Below are positions 46,398 to 56,291 of a DNA stretch of 64,000 nucleotides, in pieces. This stretch comes from CAWGMT01 sp963823675. GTDB taxonomy: Bacteria; Planctomycetota; Planctomycetia; Isosphaerales; Isosphaeraceae. The stretch is from NCBI GenBank assembly GCA_963823675.1, contig CAWGMT010000010.1, positions 434,001 through 498,000 on the forward strand, in the 5' to 3' direction. The notes beneath the pieces are model-generated. The model ran no database searches. It was given only the letters and a program-made list of their open reading frames with translations, and was not told the DNA's origin. Each line of letters starts with the position of its first letter. Position 1 is the first letter of the stretch. The translations under genes and the position numbers were made by a program.

Positions 46398-47681
46398 TCA
46401 ACGGGAACCGATTACATCTTTCCCCATGTAGGGCGAGAGCACCGCCGGCACGTCGATCATACCATCGGCCCGCTGATAGTTTTCCAGGACCACGATCAAG
46501 GCCCGGCTGACCGCTACGGCCGTGCCGTTGAGCGTATGCACAAAGCGAGTTCCCTTCAGACCGGAGGGGCGATAACGAATGTTGAGCCGGCGGGATTGAT
46601 AGTCGGTACAATCCGAAGTGCTCGTCACCTCGCCATAATCGCCACGTCCCGGCATCCAGGCTTCGAGATCAAACTTGCGATAGGCCGGTCCACCGAGGTC
46701 GCCCGAGCAGATGTCGAGCACCCGATAGGGAATACAGAGCGCCTGGAAGACATCCTCCTCGATTGCCAGCATCTCGGCGTGGATCGCCCCCGAGGTACCC
46801 GGCGTACTGAAGGCGAACATCTCCACTTTTGTGAACTGGTGAACACGATAAAGGCCCCGGCTGGCGCGACCGGCGGCCCCGGCCTCGGTCCGGAAGCAAT
46901 GCGAGAGGCCGACGTATTTGATGGGAAGGGCGGTCTCGTCGAGCACCTGGTCGGCGAGCATGCCGCCCAGAGTGATCTCGGCGGTGCCGACCAAGCTCAA
47001 GTCGGTATCCTCGATCGAGTAGACCTGGGTTTCGACGCCGCGGGGCGTGAAGCCGATTCCTTCCAGGATTGAATTCCGGGCGAGGTCGGGGGTGACGATG
47101 GGAGTGAAGCCCCGATCGATCAATTTCCGCAGTGCAAATTGCTGGAGGGCGAGGTCGAGAAGGACGGCTTCGTTCTTGAGGAAGTAGAACCCGGTTCCGC
47201 TCACCTTGCCGCCGGTTTCAAAGTCGATCAAGTCGAGTGCTTTCCCGAGCTCGACGTGGTCCTTGGGCTTGAAATCGAAAGCGCGGGGCGTGCCGACGCG
47301 TCTGAGCTCGCGGCTGTGATCCTCGGTGAGGCCGACGGGTGCGTCGGGGTGGGTCAGGTTGGGGACGCGTCTGAGCCGCTGCTCGATCTCGGCATCGAGG
47401 CGCCGCAGCCGTTCCTCCTCTTCGGCCACCAGGGACTTGAGCCGCTTCCCCTGGTCGATCAAGGCGGCCCGTTCTTCGGGGTCGCGTTCCCGGCCGGTGG
47501 CCTGTGCCACCTCGTTTTGCCGGCGGCGGATCTCTTCGACGGTCTGGAGCAGGCCGCGGCGCTCGCCTTCGAGGGCGATTACGCGGTCGACGTCCTCGAT
47601 CACGTCCGGGGGGACGTTGCGGTTGCGACAGTTCTCTCTGATTGCTTCGGGGTGTGCGACGACGTATTTCAGGTCGAGCAT
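46398..47681 (-). CDS. serS: Serine--tRNA ligase
   Basis: 427 residues, the normal length. The N-terminal coiled-coil arm is visible (IRRRQNEVAQATGRERDPEE to RRLDAEIEQRLRRVPNL). Class II motif 2 is GLSHCFRTEAGAAGRASRGL with VHQFTKVEMF, and motif 3 is in FVHTLNGTAVAVSRALIVVL. EVTSTSDCTDYQSRRLNIRY is the serine-site signature. It charges tRNA-Ser with serine. It begins at ATG 47681 after a GGAGGAG ribosome binding site and is followed closely by mgtE. Confidence 0.98.
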   Translation of the reverse strand: MLDLKYVVAHPEAIRENCRNRNVPPDVIEDVDRVIALEGERRGLLQTVEEIRRRQNEVAQATGRERDPEERAALIDQGKRLKSLVAEEEERLRRLDAEIEQRLRRVPNLTHPDAPVGLTEDHSRELRRVGTPRAFDFKPKDHVELGKALDLIDFETGGKVSGTGFYFLKNEAVLLDLALQQFALRKLIDRGFTPIVTPDLARNSILEGIGFTPRGVETQVYSIEDTDLSLVGTAEITLGGMLADQVLDETALPIKYVGLSHCFRTEAGAAGRASRGLYRVHQFTKVEMFAFSTPGTSGAIHAEMLAIEEDVFQALCIPYRVLDICSGDLGGPAYRKFDLEAWMPGRGDYGEVTSTSDCTDYQSRRLNIRYRPSGLKGTRFVHTLNGTAVAVSRALIVVLENYQRADGMIDVPAVLSPYMGKDVIGSR

Positions 47682-47704
47682 TGCAGCTCCTCCTTACCGT
47701 GTCA

Positions 47705-49081
47705 TCAGGTCGGCGCCTGGGCCAGCTCTGCGAGCAAGTGAACGTTCGCCTTGATGCCGCGGTGGAAGTCGGCCAGTGAGAACTTTTCGTTCGGGCCGTG
47801 CAGGTTGTCGTCGGTCTGGCCCCAGCCTAAAAGCAGGGTATCGACGCCCAGATGTTCCTTGATCAATCCCACGACCGGAATCGAGCCCCCTTCGCGCATG
47901 AAGACCGGCTTGGTCCCGAATCCCGCCTCGATCGCACGGACTGCCGCGCGGATGCCGGCGGTATCGATGTTGACGAGAACGGCCGGCGCACCGTGATGAG
48001 TGAGAATCTCGCAGGTCACGCCTGGCGGACAGACCCGGGCGACGTGCGCCCGGAACAGCCGATCGATCGTTTTGGGGTCTTGATCGGGCACCAGGCGGAA
48101 GCTGAGCTTTGCGCCCGCCTTGCACGGAAGGACCGTCTTGGGACCGGGCCCCGAGTAGCCGCCAAACAGACCGTTGATGTCGCAGGTCGGCCGCGCCCAC
48201 TTGCGCTCGAGCGTCGTATAACCAGCCTCCCCGCAGAGTGCGGGCACCTTGAGATCGGCCTGGAATTCGGCCTCCGAGAACGGCAGCTTGGCAAACTCGG
48301 CGCGCTCCCAAGCTTCGAGTGGTTTGACCTGGTCAAAAAAGCCGGAGATCGTGATCTTGCCGTCAGGGCCCTTCAAGCTGGCGAGGATCGTTGCGAGGGC
48401 GTTCAGCGGGTTGGCCACCGCCCCACCGTAGGTACCCGAATGCAGATCGCGATCGGCGCCCTGAATCATGATCTCGAAATACGCCAGCCCTTTCAAACCA
48501 TAGGTGATGGCCGGCTGACCCGGTGCGAACTGGCTGGTATCGGAAATCACCGCGTAATCACAGGCGAGAAACTTGTGGTGGGTCGCAAGGTAGTCGGCAA
48601 GCCCCCCCCCACCGACCTCCTCTTCTCCCTCGATCAAGATCTTGACGTTGATCGGCAGCCCTCCCGAAGTCTTGAGCCAGGCTTCGACCGCTTTGAGATG
48701 CGTGAACATCTGGCCCTTGTCGTCGGTTGCGCCCTGCGCATAGAGGTTGCCACCGCGGACGGTCGGTTCGAACGGGGGAGATAGCCAGGGCTCAAGCGGC
48801 TCGGGTGGCTGGACATCGTAGTGGCCGTAGATCAAGATGGTCGGCTTGTCGGGAGCACCCAGCCACTCGGCGTAAACGAGGGGATGGCCCTTGGCTTCGA
48901 TCAGATCGGCCTTCAGCCCCATCGCCGCCAGATCGTCCCGGACGAAGAGCGCGGCGCGGCGGGTGTCGGCGTCATGATCTGGCTGCGCACTGATGCTGGG
49001 AATCCTGATCAATGCCTTGAGCTGCTCCTCGAAATCGTTGTGACGCGACGCGAGATACGCCTCGATTCGATCGAGTGCCAT
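47705..49081 (-). CDS. M20-family metallopeptidase (dipeptidase)
   Basis: 458 residues. Zinc ligands of the M20 family are visible: LIYGHYDVQPPEPLEPWLSP, GATDDKGQMFTHLKAVEAW, LIEGEEEVGGGGLADYLATH and YAVISDTSQFAPGQPAI. The dimerisation domain insertion (DLHSGTYGGAVANPLNALAT) and the C-terminal His region (GWGQTDDNLHGPNEKFSLAD) follow. It is most like the broad dipeptidase / succinyl-diaminopimelate desuccinylase group; specificity is not assignable. No signal peptide is present, so it is cytoplasmic. serS follows 23 bases downstream. Confidence 0.93.
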   Translation of the reverse strand: MALDRIEAYLASRHNDFEEQLKALIRIPSISAQPDHDADTRRAALFVRDDLAAMGLKADLIEAKGHPLVYAEWLGAPDKPTILIYGHYDVQPPEPLEPWLSPPFEPTVRGGNLYAQGATDDKGQMFTHLKAVEAWLKTSGGLPINVKILIEGEEEVGGGGLADYLATHHKFLACDYAVISDTSQFAPGQPAITYGLKGLAYFEIMIQGADRDLHSGTYGGAVANPLNALATILASLKGPDGKITISGFFDQVKPLEAWERAEFAKLPFSEAEFQADLKVPALCGEAGYTTLERKWARPTCDINGLFGGYSGPGPKTVLPCKAGAKLSFRLVPDQDPKTIDRLFRAHVARVCPPGVTCEILTHHGAPAVLVNIDTAGIRAAVRAIEAGFGTKPVFMREGGSIPVVGLIKEHLGVDTLLLGWGQTDDNLHGPNEKFSLADFHRGIKANVHLLAELAQAPT

Positions 49082-49803
49082 GACCCATTGCCTTTCCTGG
49101 AATCAGCCTGAATGAGCACGAAGAGGCCGCGGCCCCACCAATCTCGACCCACCGCTTCCGGCTGGTCGGGTGCCAGTATAGCAGCGCACTTTCGCAGGGG
49201 CGATGGCCGAACACGTCGTCACACTTTGCCTCGACGGAAGCGCCGTGTTGATTTCGAGAAGCAACACGAGAGGTTTTTTCGATCGAGGCTCTTGTGGCGG
49301 CCCATGTCCATGCTTACAAAATGGTGGCACGGCGATTGTACAGTTGACTTCTCGCTGGGAGAGTCCATATTTTTCAAAACTTGACTCAAGTTTTTGTCAG
49401 ATCGAGTCGCACGGCTTCGCGGTCACGAAAGCTCGGGTGAATGGTATTGGACTTGCTCTTTGGAAAGAAGAGAGACGTGCCTGAATCTGACTGGGCAGTC
49501 AAGCTGTTAGTCTTCTCCAGCGTGCGAAGTCTTGGCCTCGTCCGGCGACCTTGATCAAATATCGGTCGAGATGGCGGGATAGGCAAGCTACACATGGTAT
49601 ATATGAGAGGGTAGCATCGAAGCGTTGCCGATGGAAAGGCGCCCGTCCCCGGGGTGGTTTTTCGACTCCCTTGGGCGCGGTGTCAAGCGGATGCCTGGGA
49701 TGGCGTTAGCTTGGGAGCGACACCCAAGACCGTTTGACGCGGTGGCCGAGGGTTTCGAACGCAACATTTCCAGGTTCGTCGCGGATTAGGAGGGTGCCGT
49801 TCC
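49082..49803. other. Intergenic region between divergent genes
   Basis: About 720 bases without a convincing gene. Short frames on both strands (for example 49203-49484 plus, 49386-49595 minus) lack family features and ribosome binding sites. A relatively A+T-rich stretch at 49330-49400 contains two TTGACT sequences and could hold a promoter. No repeat was recognised. Confidence 0.45.
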
Positions 49804-50487
49804 ATGAGTTTCCTTCAGCGCTTCCTCGAGCGTGTTCTCCGAAATAACCCAGGTCGTATGTCCCGAACGAGTTTCGACGATCTCAGCCAGGAACAGCTCG
49901 ATCAACACCTCCGCGTCGGACGCTATGGGGACTTCCTGCTGACGGACGCCATCCGGCCATCGATCGGTCTGGACGTGATCCCTCGCGCGGGCTATCGCCG
50001 AGACACGTATTGCGACCCGGAAAGCGGCAACAAGATGCCCGTGCTCGCCGCGGCCGTCTCGGCCGAGCAGTTGTTCGACGTTTTCATGGACCTGGTCGAT
50101 CCCTTGGGCGAAGTGATCGACGTGGTCATGGAGTCCAGCCACGACTCAGAGCCCGGCTCGCACGCCGACCTTTACCGCGAGCATATTGATACGGTCATCT
50201 TGAAGAGCACGCTCTACGACTTCGAGTCGCTCCTCTTGAATGATGGCTGCACCGGCATGGCGGCGCTCAATCCCAACGGGCCGATGGAAGTTCAATTCGA
50301 CGAGCACAAGCTCCTGTTCGTCTACGCCCACGACCTCCAACCCTTCGAGGACATCCTGCTCCAGTATGGACTGAAGCGCGATGACACGCTCAAGTTCATC
50401 TCCGAGGCCGAGCACTTGCACTCGACCGACGACGAGCATCATGAGAAGTTCGACCAGCTTCTCTGCCGTCTCAGCATCGATCGTTGA
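49804..50487 (+). CDS. Hypothetical protein
   Basis: 227 residues from ATG 49804 (MSFLQRFLERVLRNNPGRMS), with a plausible ribosome binding site (TAGGAGGG). It is soluble and acidic with no signal peptide. Recognisable stretches are VAAAVSAEQLFDVFMDLVDPLG, MESSHDSEPGSHADLYREHI and DEHKLLFVYAHDLQPFEDIL. The even codon usage, ribosome binding site and downstream hairpin support a real gene. I do not recognise a family; similar proteins may exist mainly in planctomycetes. Confidence 0.75.
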   Translation: MSFLQRFLERVLRNNPGRMSRTSFDDLSQEQLDQHLRVGRYGDFLLTDAIRPSIGLDVIPRAGYRRDTYCDPESGNKMPVLAAAVSAEQLFDVFMDLVDPLGEVIDVVMESSHDSEPGSHADLYREHIDTVILKSTLYDFESLLLNDGCTGMAALNPNGPMEVQFDEHKLLFVYAHDLQPFEDILLQYGLKRDDTLKFISEAEHLHSTDDEHHEKFDQLLCRLSIDR

Positions 50488-50531
50488 CGGGTCTTGGTGC
50501 AACCGGCACGAGTGGGGGTTCGACTTACCGC

Positions 50532-50563
50532 GGGGCGGGACATCGCAAGCGATGTCCCGCCCC
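50532..50563. repeat. Perfect palindrome, possible terminator
   Basis: GGGGCGGGACATCGC (50532-50546) and its exact complement GCGATGTCCCGCCCC (50549-50563) are separated by 2 bases. It lies 44 bases past the stop of the 49804 gene and has no U tract, so it may be a REP-type element or a processing signal. Confidence 0.7.
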
Positions 50564-50732
50564 GTCGCGATTTGAGCTCTTCGGGACTGGCGTCACGTCG
50601 GCCGCGTGACGCGCTTGAGCGGCTGCCACCCGCGGTTTGACCGATCGCGTTTCGGTAGCGTAGGATGGAGTCTTGTACGCGGCGCAGTGCAGGCATGCTT
50701 CAGCTCCCGGATCTTCGTGAGTGGCCAGAGCC

Positions 50733-50829
50733 GGGTGGCTGGGGTCGAGCTGGCGAGGACCGGCGAACGCCCGGTGCGCCAGCCTCGGATCTGGGGGCGG
50801 CGCCCCTTGGGCGTTGACCCCAGCCACCC
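50733..50829. repeat. Inverted-repeat element, about 97 bp
   Basis: Outer arms GGGTGGCTGGGGTCGA (50733-50748) and its complement ending CCCCAGCCACCC (50814-50829) match at 15 of 16 positions. The interior contains a second dyad (GCTGGCG ... CGCCAGC). Transcribed, it would give one long hairpin upstream of the solute-binding lipoprotein gene. Confidence 0.7.
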
Positions 50830-50890
50830 CTCTGTTGCGACTTGTGTTTGAACCGTGCCGCCGTGCAAGGCTTCTGGAGGAGAATCGGTG

Positions 50891-52479
50891 GTGTCCGGAT
50901 TGCTGGGGCGGAGGATGCGGAAAACCCGACGACGTTGGTCCTGCTGGCTCGTCATTCTGAGCGCGATCGTCCCGGCGGGTTGTCAAGGTTCCTCCGGAGG
51001 TCCCCGACCGGCAACGGCATCGTTCCCGGGAATCTCGCTGGCCGTCGGAGCCTTCGAGGACACGGCCATCCTCGCCGGTGTGACCTCCCAGCGCGGGGAA
51101 TGGATCGCTTCGCGCGGCGGCGAGATTTCGATCCAGGAGCAGCCCTTGTCTGACGAGTCGCTCGCTTCCGTCGACGTCGTCATGTTTCGGGCGCAGCGAA
51201 TGGGCGATCTGGTTCGACTCGGGTGCTTTGCAACCGATTGCCAACGATGTCGTCGTTCCCGAGCCCCCGCCCGATTCACAGGCCGGCGATCCGAGCCAGG
51301 CCGAGCGGGAGCGAGCCAAGGCCGAACCGGAAGATACCTATCGTTACATGGACATCGTGCCGGCTTTTCGCGAGCAGGTCTCGCGTTATGGAACCGATCG
51401 ACTGGGCCTTCCCTGCGGCGGCTCGGCGCTTCGTGTTGGTTTACCGCCAGGACGCTTTCGACAGCCAGGCCAACCGCGCCGCGGCGCAAAAAGCCGGTCT
51501 GAGCCTGGAACCGCCCGCAACCTGGACACAGCTCGATGCGCTCGCCCGGTTTTTCCAGGGTCGCGATTGGGATGGCCAGGGCGGTCCCGACTACGGCATC
51601 GCCTTGGTCCTCGGGCCGGACGCCGAGGATCTCGGCAACGCGACGTTCCTGGCGCGGGCAGCCAGCCTGGGCCAGCATCGCGACCACTACTCGTTCCTGT
51701 TCGATGCCGAGACGATGGCGCCGCGCATCGAAGCTCCACCGTTCGTCGAGGCCTTGAAGGCGCTCGTGAGCCTCAAAGCTCTGGGGCCGCCGGGCATGGA
51801 CGGGTTCGACGGCGCTCGCGCTTGCGCAGCGTTCCGGACCGGCAAGGTTGCCATGCTCATCGATCGTGCCGAACGTGCCGCCGCCTGGTCGCACGGCAAG
51901 CCGGTGGGAGTCGCACGCTTGCCAGGCTCCGAACGGGTCTTCGAGCCGGCTCTCAAGGCATGGCAGCCCGCCTCGCCTCCCAATTCACCGAGCTACTTGC
52001 CCGATGGCGGGGGCTGGCTGATCGGTGTGAGCGCGCGTCTCTCCGGTAAGAAACTCGAGGCGGCCCTTGACTTTGCCAAATATCTCACGAGCCCCGACAA
52101 TTCCAACCGCATCCGGGCCGAGCGGCCGTTTCCGATGCTGCCGGTCCGTTCCGCGTTGATGGGTCTTGGGCTGCCGGATCCGACGAGTGCGCCCGACGTC
52201 GGCTCCCGCGAGTGGTCTGAAGCGGTTCAGCGCACCCTGCTGGCCGATCGGGTTGTTCCGGGCCTGCGCATTCCGCTTGCCGGCGGCTATCTCGCAGACC
52301 TGGCGGAGGGACGCGCGAAGGCCCTCGCCGGACAGCGTCCCGACCAAGCCCTCCACGGCGTCGCCCTTGCCTGGACCGAACGGACCAAATCCCTGGGAAC
52401 GCGGCATCAGACCTGGCACTATCGCCGGAGCCTGAATAGTCTGGCCACCCTCCCCCATCCGCCCGAACGTGGAAAGTGA
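50891..52479 (+). pseudogene. Extracellular solute-binding lipoprotein (two frameshifts)
   Basis: GTG 50891 lies 7 bases after a GGAGGAG ribosome binding site. A lipoprotein signal follows (CWLVILSAIVPAGCQGSSGG, lipobox Cys). The mature domain runs ASFPGISLAVGAFEDTAILA to VDVVMFRAQRMGDLV. It shifts near 51212 to LQPIANDVVVPEPPPDSQ and near 51428 to VLVYRQDAFDSQANRAA, after which it is continuous to 52479 (RTGKVAMLIDRAERAA, ALDFAKYLTSPDNSNRIRAE). The layout is that of a family 1 sugar-type ABC solute-binding protein. No permease genes are adjacent. The short downstream gene starts 12 bases later and is likely co-transcribed. Confidence 0.8.
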
Positions 52480-52491
52480 AGGGACACTCTC

Positions 52492-53103
52492 GTGGATGAG
52501 CCCCTAGGGCCCACGCCGACGCTCAATGCCGACATCGAGACCGAGGTCAAGGAGTTGATGGGCCTGTTCGATCTCCCGGCCTTCGCGCGGCGGGGCCAGG
52601 AAGTCGAACATTCCCAGGAGCGGTTGCATGAGCGCTGTCGTGCGATGCGTGGAGACTTGCTCGATATGGTGCGCATGAGGCTTCGCCAGTGGGCCGGCTC
52701 CGTCACGGGACCAGACGCCTGGAGGCGTATCTTCACCGCCTCGATCGAGCCGCTCTGGGACTTGAGCGATGCCGAAGCGCCGCGCTGGGCTCCTTCGGCC
52801 GCTCCCAGCCGCCGCCAGATCGCCATTGCCCGCGACCTGATCGCGGCGGTGCTCCGGTTCAACACCCGATGGGCCCGATGTCTCGATCAGGTGAATCTCG
52901 ATCCGGTCAATCACGCGATCGAGCGGTACAACCGCTACTATGTCCTCGAGAAAGAGTGTGTCGTGGGCTCGGCACGAATCGCCGCCCGTCACTTCGTGCC
53001 GGTCGCCCGAATCGACCGGGAGACCCTGCTGCGATCTCATCCCGCTCTGCCTGTTCCCGAGCTTCTGGTTCAGTCGCGGGATGCGGGCCGGGTTTCTTCG
53101 TGA
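52492..53103 (+). CDS. Hypothetical protein downstream of the solute-binding gene
   Basis: 203 residues from GTG 52492 (MDEPLGPTPTLNADIETEVK). It is helical throughout (ELMGLFDLPAFARRGQEVEH, MVRMRLRQWAGSVTGPDAW, LDPVNHAIERYNRYYVLEKE). No signal peptide or membrane helix. The middle has a Trp/Arg-rich stretch and a tyrosine-rich motif (ERYNRYYVLEKE). Family unknown. Spacing to the lipoprotein gene (12 bases) suggests a shared transcript. Confidence 0.7.
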   Translation: MDEPLGPTPTLNADIETEVKELMGLFDLPAFARRGQEVEHSQERLHERCRAMRGDLLDMVRMRLRQWAGSVTGPDAWRRIFTASIEPLWDLSDAEAPRWAPSAAPSRRQIAIARDLIAAVLRFNTRWARCLDQVNLDPVNHAIERYNRYYVLEKECVVGSARIAARHFVPVARIDRETLLRSHPALPVPELLVQSRDAGRVSS

Positions 53104-53216
53104 AGCGAACCCAGAGCCCGGCAAGAGAGCCGGTATCCTAACCTATGAAGTGGTTACCTATGAATGGACTTTCAGTGCGATTCCGATCAGGGCCACCCTG
53201 CGCGATGCAAATCCTT

Positions 53217-53540
53217 TTCCCCCCCTTGCGAAGGGGGGGCCAGGGGGGGTTATCCCGGCACAACCAATCACGGGGCTTTCAGAGTCGCTTTTTTCCCGAC
53301 TCCCCTCCCCTGATGGCCCCGTTGTGAAGGATGGGAATGCCATTCACGACGTCCGAGGCGGCCGTCCCCGCACCCCCCCTGGCCCCCCCTTCGCGAGGGG
53401 GGGAAAGGAAACGCGCATTCCCTTCGCAAGCGGGGGAACGGGAGCGGGCTCTCCTTTCGCAAGGGGAGAAAAGAGAACGCGCATCCCCTTTGCAAGCGGG
53501 GGAACCGGAGCGCACGCCCCGTTCGCAAGCGGGGAAGAGG
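53217..53540. repeat. Array of six GC-rich stem-loops, translatable as a 12-residue repeat
   Basis: Units of the form CCCC-TT(C/T)GCAAG-GGGG occur at about 53217-53241, 53383-53404, 53418-53441, 53450-53470, 53483-53508 and 53514-53540. The last four form two ~67-bp composite repeats (each containing ACGCGCAT then GCAAGCGGGGGAAC). In the frame open into the esterase they read as PFARGG / PFASGG-type repeats, but this stretch is probably not translated. Unit sequences resemble the C/G-run hairpin elements of planctomycete intergenic DNA. Confidence 0.75.
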
Positions 53541-53634
53541 GAACGCACTGTTGGACGCGGGTAGCCCGCCGCGAACGAAAAACCCAGCATGGCACCGCGC
53601 CGAGGTCGCTCCGATCCGCCTCGACGCCCAGCGG

Positions 53635-55201
53635 ATGTCGTGGCGGCGGATCTCGATCGGCCGTTCTGCTCTGCGCGGCCATTCTGGCTTTCGGGCTGAC
53701 CGGAGACGCAGCCAGACCGGCCCTGGCCGCCACGGATGACGGTCCGGATGCGGCTCGATCGCCGCTCAGCTTCCAGATCGACCGCGCCTCGCCGGTGCCG
53801 GCCGGGCGCTTGAACGCGCGGGTGTACGTGTTCCTCTCACGCGATGAATCGGGTCTCGAGCCGCGAAATGGGCCAAACTGGTTTCGACCTGAGCCTTTTT
53901 TCGCCGTGGATGTCGAAAATTGGGATCCGAACCAACCGGTTCGGCTGGGACCACGCGCCGATGGGTTTCCCGGCCGTCTTGATGAATTGAAGCCCGGCCG
54001 GTACGCCATCCAGGCAGTCGTCCGTCTCAATCGCGACACCCATCGGATCGGCGACGGTGAAGGGAACGCTTACGGACCGATCGTTCACGCCGAGCTCGAC
54101 CCGAAGCGGGGAGGAATGATCGAGCTGAAAGTCGATAAGCTGGTCAAGCCGCGCACATTTCCGGCAACCGATCGAATCAAGCTCGTCGAGCTGCCAAGCC
54201 CGAAGCTTTCGGCGTTTTACCATCGCTCGATCAAACACGGCGCCGCCTTGATCCTTCCCGCGAGCCTTGACAGAGCGCCGCCTGGCCGAAAGGTGCCAAC
54301 TCTCTACATCATTCCGGGATTTGGCGGCGACCATTTCATGGCCAGGCGATTCGCGGGCAGTTCGCGGTTGGCAATCGCCCAGGACTTCATTCGCGTGGTG
54401 CTGGATCCCGATTGCGGCACGGGGCACCATGTCTTCGCCGATAGCGCGACCAACGGCCCGCGTGGAACGGCCCTGGTCGAGGAATTCATCCCCTTTATCG
54501 AGCGCACGTATCCCGCAATCGCCGATCCTCGCGCCCGGCTGCTGAACGGCCATTCCTCGGGCGGCTGGAGCAGCCTCTGGCTCCAGGTGGCCTATCCCGA
54601 CTTCTTCGGCGGAACCTGGTCGACCAGCCCGGACCCGGTCGATTTCCGCGACTTCCAGCGGATCGACATCTACGCACCCGGCGAAAACATGTTCCGCGAC
54701 CGTGCGGGAAAACGCCGGCCGATCGCCCGGATGGGCGAGACGCCATGGCTCTTTTACGACAATTTCTCACGGATGGACGACGTCATCGGCTGGGGAGGAC
54801 AGCTCGGCTCGTTCGAGGCTGTCTTCAGCCCCATCGACCACGCGGGCCGGCCGCGCAAGCTCTGGGACCGCAAGACCGGAGCCATCGACCCCGCGGTCGC
54901 CAAAGCCTGGGAAAAATACGATATCAGGCTGGTGCTCGAGCGGAACTGGCCGGTGCTTCGCCCCAAGCTCAGGGGCAAGCTGCACGTCATCACCGGCGGT
55001 GTGGATACCTTTTACCTCGAGGGCGCCGTGGCGCTGCTCAAGGAATCAATGGCCAAGCTGGAGAGCGACGCCGTGGTCGATATCATCCCCAGACGGGACC
55101 ATAGCACAGTCATGGACCAGGCACTTGCCAGCCGGCTGGACCGCGAGATGCATGCGGCGGTCGGCGACTTGCTTCCCTCGGGATCGCAGCCAAGCCCTTG
55201 A
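53635..55201 (+). CDS. Esterase-family alpha/beta hydrolase, exported (possible frameshift in the signal peptide)
   Basis: The main frame gives a signal-like stretch (SAVLLCAAILAFGLTGDAA), a beta-rich N-terminal domain (RLNARVYVFLSRDESGLEPR) and an esterase domain (PTLYIIPGFGGDHFMARRFA). The nucleophile elbow is LLNGHSSGGWSSLWLQVAYP, and the C-terminal region IIPRRDHSTVM carries a likely catalytic His. It resembles the esterase D / feruloyl-esterase-like family. No ATG, GTG or TTG lies in frame between the repeat array and the signal. ATG 53635 (MSWRRISIGR) in another frame would join perfectly if one base were gained or lost near 53663. The main frame is open to 52940 through the repeat array. 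It is extracellular or periplasmic; the substrate is unknown. Confidence 0.75.
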
Positions 55202-55259
55202 GTGGGACAGCCGCCCTCGGCTGTCATCTGACGGGACAGCCGAGGGCGGCTGTCCCACT
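55201..55259. repeat. 25-bp perfect inverted repeat (hairpin)
   Basis: The left arm 55201-55225 (AGTGGGACAGCCGCCCTCGG...) and the right arm 55235-55259 are exact complements around a 9-base loop. The first base is the last base of the esterase stop codon. It could end the esterase transcript, though no U tract follows. Confidence 0.85.
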
Positions 55260-55277
55260 TGCCCCAGGAGTTTTCCG

Positions 55278-56141
55278 ATGCCGGTGCTCGAGCGCGAGGA
55301 GTATATCGAGCAGGCGTATTTCTTCCATACCTTCCGCGAGCGACTGATTGACGGCCTGCCGGCGCAAGACATCCTGGGGCGAATCGGCGAGGAGCTGCTC
55401 TCGACCACCAAGCTGCCGATGGCCGTGTCGTTTCTGCACATCGAGCTCAAAGCCAACGGTCAGATCGGCCCCGCCATGGTCAAACTCGGCCATTACTTCA
55501 CGCTCTTCCAGGCACACGTCATCAGTCAGGCCGAGCAAGACCTGAGCCGCTTCGCCATGGAACAAGCTCTGCTGGTCCTCGAACGCGAGGCCAAGTTCAA
55601 GACCGAAGGCCCGTCGCTGCCGGCGCTTTTCGTCTTTCATTTTGAAGCCATTGCGCGCAACCGGCTGGGATACACCCGAGGACTGGCCGCCATCGCCGCC
55701 GACCCGTTTTATACCGAAGACTGGAGCGACTACATCCTTACGGTGCGCTCCCGCTTAGGCGACGTCGATTTCGCCGACCTGATCTACGTTCGCTCCGCGT
55801 GCTACGTCAACGAGCGCCGCCGGCTTAATTCCGAATTCGTCCCCAAGTTTCCAACTCTCTTCGGTGAGAAGGAAGGCAAGATCGCCCGAGCCAACCGCGG
55901 CCGCGATCCGCTCTACCTCTTCGCGGCACTCCAGCGCCAGCTCGGCTACCCGGAAGTGCCTCGCCCGCGCCGTCCTGACGAGCTCGAATCGCGCGTCCTG
56001 CTTCTCGAACAGCGAATCGCCCAGCTCGAAAACCGCCTCAAGGCCGCCGAAAGCGACATCCAACACGACGTCAACCTATCCGCGGTCATCGTCAAGCCGG
56101 AAGACACCGCCGGCGTTCCCAAAGGGTGGGGAAAGACTTAG
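55278..56141 (+). CDS. Hypothetical protein with C-terminal coiled coil
   Basis: 287 residues from ATG 55278, preceded by CAGGAG. It starts MPVLEREEYIEQAYFFHTFR and carries LGRIGEELLSTTKLPMAVSF, VKLGHYFTLFQAHVISQAEQ and LPALFVFHFEAIARNRLGY. The last ~70 residues form a heptad-patterned coiled coil (ELESRVLLLEQRIAQLENRLK). It is soluble with no signal peptide. I know of no named family; the clean ribosome binding site and long conserved-looking sequence make it a real gene. The frame is open upstream to 54702, but that is the esterase shadow. Confidence 0.78.
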   Translation: MPVLEREEYIEQAYFFHTFRERLIDGLPAQDILGRIGEELLSTTKLPMAVSFLHIELKANGQIGPAMVKLGHYFTLFQAHVISQAEQDLSRFAMEQALLVLEREAKFKTEGPSLPALFVFHFEAIARNRLGYTRGLAAIAADPFYTEDWSDYILTVRSRLGDVDFADLIYVRSACYVNERRRLNSEFVPKFPTLFGEKEGKIARANRGRDPLYLFAALQRQLGYPEVPRPRRPDELESRVLLLEQRIAQLENRLKAAESDIQHDVNLSAVIVKPEDTAGVPKGWGKT

Positions 56142-56291
56142 GCGGAGCGCAACAATTAGTGTCGCCTTTCGCGGAGCGAAAGACGACTCTTCCGGTAACT
56201 TATTTCCGCCCAGATCCTTTGTCCCTGGTCCGTTGTCCCTGGTCCGTCGAGAACTGCTTTTGGGCCAATGACCGACGCGCGAGATCTTGCC

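Noticed and set aside
53217..53540. Possible CRISPR array
   Set aside because: The units are short self-complementary repeats with irregular 20-40 bp spacing and no unique spacers of constant length, and no cas genes are nearby.
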